Shown one piece after another: positions 58,213 to 64,000 of a stretch of DNA of 64,000 nucleotides (position 1 is its first letter; each line of letters begins with the position of its first letter). A program made the translations under genes and the position numbers. The notes under the pieces were generated by a model. It did not search any database and had not been told where the DNA came from. It saw only the letters and a program-made list of their open reading frames with translations. The DNA is taken from assembly GCA_028554645.1 (NCBI GenBank), contig JAQOOI010000064.1:310001-374000 (forward strand). Direction: 5' to 3'. The DNA is from Omphalotus guepiniiformis. Lineage: Eukaryota; Basidiomycota; Agaricomycetes; Agaricales; Omphalotaceae.

Positions 58213-58620
58213 CATCGAAACTCAAAATCACAAGTTGCAAACACAAAAACTCACCCTAGAGCGTTTGAGATGAGCGAAAGAACGCCGTAGTTAGTACTTA
58301 CGCTGACCGCAGAGATGAAAACTCGCGTTTCCACTTTGAATTCAGTCGGACACCCCTCAGCAGTGCGTCTACATGCCTAAGAGACGACTACTTACTCCAG
58401 CAGACGCGCGCGACTCGTCGTGAAATTTGGGACAGCACAAACCCGACTCGTTTCGGGATGAGAATGGAAAAGAGTTCAAGAATACTCTGATTCTTCATAG
58501 GTAGTGAAGGTAAGCTCTGAGGACTAAAAAGTAGTAGTGTAGCCTAAGGTATCAACGCTCAGCTCTATGTTACATGGTACTGCTCACATAACGGTCCTAG
58601 TTGGACGAATACGAGAAAGA
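58213..58620. other. intergenic, about 400 bp
   Basis: Nothing recognised apart from a possible upstream exon of the preceding small gene. Confidence 0.35.
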
Positions 58621-61235
58621 TTACAATACGTATCTAAACTCCCGGTTCTGAATGTCAGTCAGATCAAGGAATGCCTAGAACATGCCAGTGAGATAATTCT
58701 TCGAATGAAATGATCTTGTGAGTAACATACCCGGTCTACCCTCTTCTCGATAGTCTTGCCATCCTCGTTTTTGTATGTAATGTAAACATCGTCGTAAGTA
58801 TCGTCGTGCTGTTCCAAGTTTCGTTTCTTGTTCTCTCGAGCAAGAAGGTATCTGAGAATGACAAGTAGAACTGCAGAAGCACCTATACTGGCTGCGAGGA
58901 GGTCCCATGGTACGTGATTCCTTTATCCGATGTCACAACTTGAACATGTGGGAGAAATGACATTGAGAATGAAAAACTGACCTGGGTTGGTACTGCTTCT
59001 TCCACACAAAAGGCCCAGCGAAGTTTCCAATTGCGTATGCTATGAGAACAATAGAATTTGTAGTCACACCTACGGGATTTCGCGTTAACGATGGAAGATA
59101 ATCTGATATTGTTCAGCTTACGCTTGGTATGACCAGAGATAAGGGTCCCCACCCATCCTAAAAATATCGCGAAAGGTGCGATTGCAAAGACTGCCAAAGT
59201 GAGAGTCAGTAGATAAGACAGTTACAGCGCCGCGCAAAGATACGTACTCGAAAGCCAGTAGCCAAACAGTAACCCGACTTTAAGATGGGAAGGTAATAGA
59301 TTGACTAGAAGAGCCCCCAGTAAGGCTGGCACAAGCATGAGGACAGCCGCATATGCTCGACCGATGCCTTTCACTCCAGCGAGCGACACTCCGAGCCAGA
59401 TCGTAAGAATCTCAACGACACCATCCACACATCCAAGTAATGTGGTCTGTATCAACGTGAAACCAAACTGGCTAACGATCAGTTGCCGTTGATTCGTGAG
59501 CTAGGAAATGGAGCCATGAGGATCGCGACACATCAGATAACTGTGAAAGACACGTACAGAATTGGGAATGTTTCTACACGCAGCATTAAAAAATCAGAAA
59601 ATAGGCCTAAAGCAAGGAGACACACTTACGCGATCGCTGCAAATAGCGCCATCACCCACACCTTGGGATCCAAGAGCGTCTCGATGAACCTGGTGCCAAG
59701 GTCAGCACCAAAATCTCTGCTGAGACTGACTAGAGATGTTCTTACTGTTCCTTCTTCCAGTGTTTATTTTCGACGCCAGTTTGATTGACCTTGATACGTT
59801 GTACAGCAAGAACGCGTTCTTCTGGCGTCAAAAACCATGCAGTTGTAGGGGAGTCGGGAAATAAGAACCTGTAGAAAGACGGAGCATATATCAAGACTCT
59901 ACTCGTGAGGACTACGGCAAAATCATTCAGCCGACACGTACCAGAAGGCAATAGAAGTCACCAAGGTCATGAGTCCAGTGATGATCATCAACCTGCAACG
60001 AGCGTGTAGGTATCAGCGCATGTGCAGTAGACGCTATTCAGCATGATGTTCAGAACCAACCATTGCCAAGGTGCAAAATTGTGAGTCTAAGAAGCAGCCA
60101 AATAAAGTAATTGAGTTGGGCTTATTGGAAGATGTGAATCTCGAGCTCCTCACAGTTGTATGTAAAACGCCAAAGGATACGAATCCCAAAAAGATAACCG
60201 CGAAGCCGTTCATCAGAACTGGGGGAACCCGTCACCACTTCGTATGTAAATTGAGCGGGGAATGTGAACCCACACCAGTACCCAACTCGTTTATTTTGTT
60301 CTTCACGCGTGTAGAACATCGATGTGACCTGGATTAGAAGAGGATGTTATGAACAGGGAACATGAGTTGGACATGTTTAGATACGGACGATCATGAACCC
60401 GGGAGTTATAGCGCCCTCGCAGATACCAAGGATGAGTCGTACTGCGAGCAAGCCACCAAATGAATGACATGCCGCGTGCAGCAGGAGGACTATGGCCCAG
60501 ATGAAGATGTTGATACTAAAACGAGTGTCGCTGGTCAGCGATAGCACTATGTCCTCGGGGCCTCGAAAGACGTCACCTCATCCATTTCCCCACTGGGAAC
60601 CGTTGAAGTGCAAGATTCTGAGGGTACTCGAAAGCAGAGATATTTTAGCCTTGGCCATACTAGGGCGCAAACAGACGCAATGGGATCGACGTACTCGAAT
60701 GCTAGGTAGCTCAAGTAGAAGATCGAGCCTAGCCAGTTGAACTGGTTTTGGGTCAAGTGTGCGGTCTGCCTGTTGGATTAGAACATTTTAACCGTGACCA
60801 TCAGACGCGAGTCCTTGGAACTTGGAACTCACTGGATACCCAACACAGCAGATTGCCCGAGAGTAGTCTTGTCTGCAAAGGTCATACTGCAACAAGATGA
60901 GAGATACGTGTGTTTATACGACGAAGAACAGCTCCTTACAGGTACATCACTGTGAACATTGGTTAGGAACACTGGAACGATGAGTAGTTGAAGTAACTTA
61001 CTGCACATGAACGGCATGATATGCAGGTCAATTTTACGCCTACAAAAATACTTGTCAATGTATAGGTAGACATATGTGGGTAACAGATGACTTACCGAAG
61101 TCTAATCGCGACCTGAGGATCTATCACAACATCGGCACTCGCCACGAGCTTAGCACCTTCATCGATGTCCGAGTTCTGAGCAATGTTCTGGTGCAAAGGT
61201 GCTCGCTTTTCGGAGTGCTCGCTGGAAGAGTCCAT
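58621..61235 (-). CDS. MFS transporter, Dal5/allantoate permease-like
   Basis: The gene has many short exons. The cytosolic N-terminus (MDSSSEHSEKRAPLHQ) leads to RKIDLHIMPFM, then TM1 with FADKTTLGQSAVLGIQ, a mark of the anion:cation symporter (Dal5) branch. QNQFNWLGSIFYLSYLAFEYP, an RLILGICEGAITPGFMIVTSMFYTREEQNKRVGYW segment (positions about 60450-60270) and TPEERVLAVQRI are typical of fungal vitamin and allantoate permeases. The C-terminus is cytosolic (DVYITYKNEDGKTIEKRVDR...REFRYVL), a tail that is highly conserved in this branch. One exon is only 10 nt (60949-60940). The likely location is the plasma membrane. Substrates in this branch include allantoate, nicotinate, pantothenate and biotin; none can be chosen here. 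Confidence 0.88.
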
Positions 61236-62008
61236 GGTAAAAGGGGGAAAAGGAGCAAAGGGTGCTATGAAGGCTACGCGAAGATCTTGTGTCCTTTAAG
61301 TAAGGGCTATAAAAATTGGGTATATTACGAGAAAACCATAAGGCTATGGAGGCAATATGAATTCCGTTCTTCCATACCGATCATGTCGAGGCTAACATAA
61401 CGAATCAGATCTACGAATCTTTGTGAACCGCCACCGACTCACTCACGGATCCACGGATTAAAATAATTTCGTTGATCGCGACATAGTGAAGCATAGTGAC
61501 CGTCTATCAAGCTGAATGTGCCAAGATCGACACTGTACCTTACTACCTTACCTCAGGCTGGTCCAGGGCTCGTCCAACAGTAGATACATATCTGTCGTTC
61601 GAGATATAAGTTGTCGAAGAGAACGCGGGAAAAGACACTGACATCTTACCGTATTCCTCTTATCAATTGACAATCATCGTACATCGTCCAGAAACTAAAG
61701 ATGCATACGGACGAACGAAGTTCGCGGAGACCTCTTATTCTGCACTGATCACTGCAAAGGAAGTGCACTGTGGGACAGCAGATGGAATAACAAATCGTGA
61801 GAAACGCGTCCGAGCAACGGAACCCGTCCTCAGCGGAGACAAATTCTGCTCTCTTCCAACTCGGCCAATTGGAGTCAATACTTAGAAAGCAAATTATTTC
61901 TGCTCATCCTGGTGCAAAGCTAAGACATTTCGAGCCATTATCATTCATCATCGTATCTGCAAGAGCCCTTTCAATATATTTGTAACAGCTGTGTAATAGT
62001 CAGTGAAC
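61236..62008. other. divergent promoter region MFS / CLP1
   Basis: About 770 bp between the start codons. No gene, repeat or clear motif was recognised. Confidence 0.45.
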
Positions 62009-63998
62009 ATGTCTGAAGAGACTGCTTCAACGAGAGAGTGGGTTCTCGATCCGGAGAATGAATACAGATTTGAGCTCGATTCTGGGACATCTTTGGCAAT
62101 TAAAGTGAGTCTTTAACCTTCCAGAGCAAATCTTTTCTCATGCTAAGGTGGGACGCCCCGAGTAGCTTGTTCGGGGACGAGCAGAAATATTCGGTGCAGA
62201 AATGGTGGAAGGAAAACCATATCTTTTCGGATCAGAATGTAAAGCAGCGATATTTACCTGGTTAGGATGCACTATAGAGATAAGCCCTCCTTCGTCCTCT
62301 TTCGCCAACATGCTTTGGGTTTTGAAGTATCCAAGCACGTTACAGGTCAACCCTCGACAGAATATGTCTCTGAAGAGACCCCAATGTCCGCGTATGGAAA
62401 TCTACACATGGCCTTTGAATATATGCGCGTTCTCGCACTCCGTAAACTCCATGGATCTCCTGTACCAGAAGGTGAACCCGATTCGAGCAAAGCGGCGGAG
62501 CCTCCTCGCGTTCTCGTCTTGGGCCCTGAAAATTCTGGAAAGACGTCGGTGTGCAAGATTCTAGTCAACTATGCCGTCCGCGCGGGCCAGGGCTGGTCAC
62601 CGCTTTTGGTCAACGTTGACCCCAGTGAGGTGAGTGGACTTCAGAGTTGGTTGATCGATCAGTCTTCTGAATTTACTTCGTTGTGTACTAGGGAGGTTGG
62701 GGAGTACCAGGGGCCTTATCTGCTGCACCTGTGCATGGTCCAATACCTACTTGTTCTCCTTCGAACCCATTGGGTTCCGCAGCTAGTTCGGCACCTACAA
62801 CGCTAGCTTCGAACGCTCTACTCCCACTTGTATACTGGTACGGTCATCCAGACACCAAACGCAATCCTCTCCTAATGGAGAGACTAATATACAACATCGG
62901 CACGCATACCCGTGATAAGTTTGAGAACGATCCAGAGGGTATGTGACTTCAATGAAGTCACATTCAGAACAAAAACGAAAGAACACGTTTCTCTAGGTCA
63001 GACTGCTGGACTGATAGTCGACACACCATCTTCGTTTGCTTCGGGCCCGGCTTCAACAAACGATCACCGGCAGAAGCTCATCAAAGCCTGCATAGACGCC
63101 TTCAACAGTCCGTCTCGGTCCTATTTCATTTCTTGCTTGTTAGCATATCACGGCTGATCAGCGCGTTACTTCCGTCCATGTTCGCAGTTAATGTCATACT
63201 CGTCGTGGGTCACGAAAAGCTAAATGTCGAAATGCAACGTGCTTACGGTTCGCGCCTTACGGTGGTCAAGATACCGAAATCTGGAGGTGTTCGTGCTCAC
63301 CGTATCACAACATATTCAATCCACCACTGACTAGTGATACCCCATAGGTAGTGGAACTAGACCACAGCTACCGCGAACGCGTACATAACTATCAACTACA
63401 CGCATACATGTACGGCGAGGTCATCCCCTCACCTCCAGGCATCAAATCGGCTACACAAGGCGGAGAGACTTTAACGGACCTCATACTCGCCCCGTCTTCA
63501 TCTGTCATGAACTTCGGTGATCTCTCGATCTTCCGAATTGGCGCAGGTGAGGAACCAGTTTCTCCTTGTACATGTTTATTCTTCTGTGGTATCATACCCT
63601 ATCAATAATACTAACAATCCTTACCTCGAAACGCAGAAACAATGGCACCATCTTCCGCTCTACCAATCGGCGCCACACGCACAGTATCAGAGATGCAGCC
63701 CGTGCCAATAGATCCTTCACAACCAGGTTCAGGTCTCCTCAATGCCATTCTCGCAATCCTCGCACCCTTCGCCGCGGACGAAGAGGAGAGATATGATGAA
63801 GAGATTCTGGATCTCACCGTCGTTGGTTTCGTGGTAGTGTATGTATCCTATTCTTCGCCCAAACTCACAATCAATGGTTTGATGATTTTTAGAACAAACC
63901 TCGACATTCCACATAAAAAAATGACCGTACTTTCCCCTTCCCAAGGGTCTCTTGTTGGCAGAACAGCAATTCTAGGATCGTACGAATGGCAGGAATAG
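62009..63998 (+). CDS. CLP1: mRNA cleavage and polyadenylation factor Clp1
   Basis: A multi-exon gene, complete within the window (stop 63996-63998). The N-terminal beta-sandwich (WVLDPENEYRFELDSGTSLAIK, then GAEMVEGKPYLFG and AIFTWLGC) precedes the kinase-like P-loop LGPENSGKTSVCKIL. NVDPSE and LIVDTPSSFAS follow, and NVILVVGHEKLNVEM with RLTVVKIPKSGGV closes the central domain. The C-terminal domain ends KMTVLSPSQGSLVGRTAILGSYEW. Clp1 binds ATP and bridges cleavage factor IA (Pcf11) in pre-mRNA 3'-end processing. Fungal Clp1 generally lacks the RNA kinase activity of the human protein. Several acceptors were placed by family motif only. Confidence 0.92.
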
Positions 63999-64000
63999 TA

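Overview
The window is nuclear DNA of a filamentous basidiomycete, most likely an Agaricomycete. The evidence is dense genes on both strands, introns of about 48-80 nt, single-copy fungal housekeeping genes, and a DNMT1-type DNA methyltransferase with RFTS and BAH domains. I found no CRISPR array, bacterial operon or tRNA gene.

Layout. 0-6 kb: a one-TM hypothetical protein, an amidase-signature enzyme, an Irs4-like EH-domain protein, and an Ecm15/UPF0045 gene that needs a 5-nt microexon. 6-11.2 kb is gene-poor, with two weak or decaying unrecognised genes. 11.2-14.6 kb: a Ymc1-type mitochondrial carrier, divergent from a C2H2 zinc-finger protein. 15-20 kb: a small three-exon gene, an uncertain ORF and an acidic EF-hand-like protein. 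20-23 kb: proteasome beta2 (PUP1), divergent from a membrane protein. 23-31 kb: a DNMT1-like methyltransferase and MCM7, head to head across 126 bp. 31.7-35.7 kb: a saccharopine-dehydrogenase-like reductase with an in-frame stop, then the kexin protease KEX2. 35.85-37.88 kb: a complete gag-only LTR element flanked by a 5-bp target duplication. 38-44 kb: ribosomal protein S12, a GNAT acetyltransferase and cytosolic glutamyl-tRNA synthetase. 44.5-49 kb: 2-isopropylmalate synthase with a duplicated C-terminal regulatory unit, and a DHDPS-family aldolase. 49.5-64 kb: a DUF1776-like protein, a FYVE-SAP-RING E3 ligase, an alpha/beta hydrolase, mitochondrial ATP synthase beta, a Dal5-type MFS transporter and CLP1.

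The genes form no metabolic cluster. The most interesting context is several head-to-head pairs with very short shared promoters: EH protein/ECM15 (70 bp), PUP1/membrane protein (141 bp), DNMT1/MCM7 (126 bp, with an ACGCGT box) and hydrolase/ATP2 (141 bp). Other points are unusual splicing (5- and 10-nt microexons, GC-AG introns, and a PUP1 intron without a GT or GC donor but with 8-bp direct repeats at its ends), the duplicated LEU4 domain, and the gag-only retroelement inserted just upstream of KEX2. Exon boundaries were derived by hand from splice signals and remembered family conservation. They were checked for frame only where exon lists are given.
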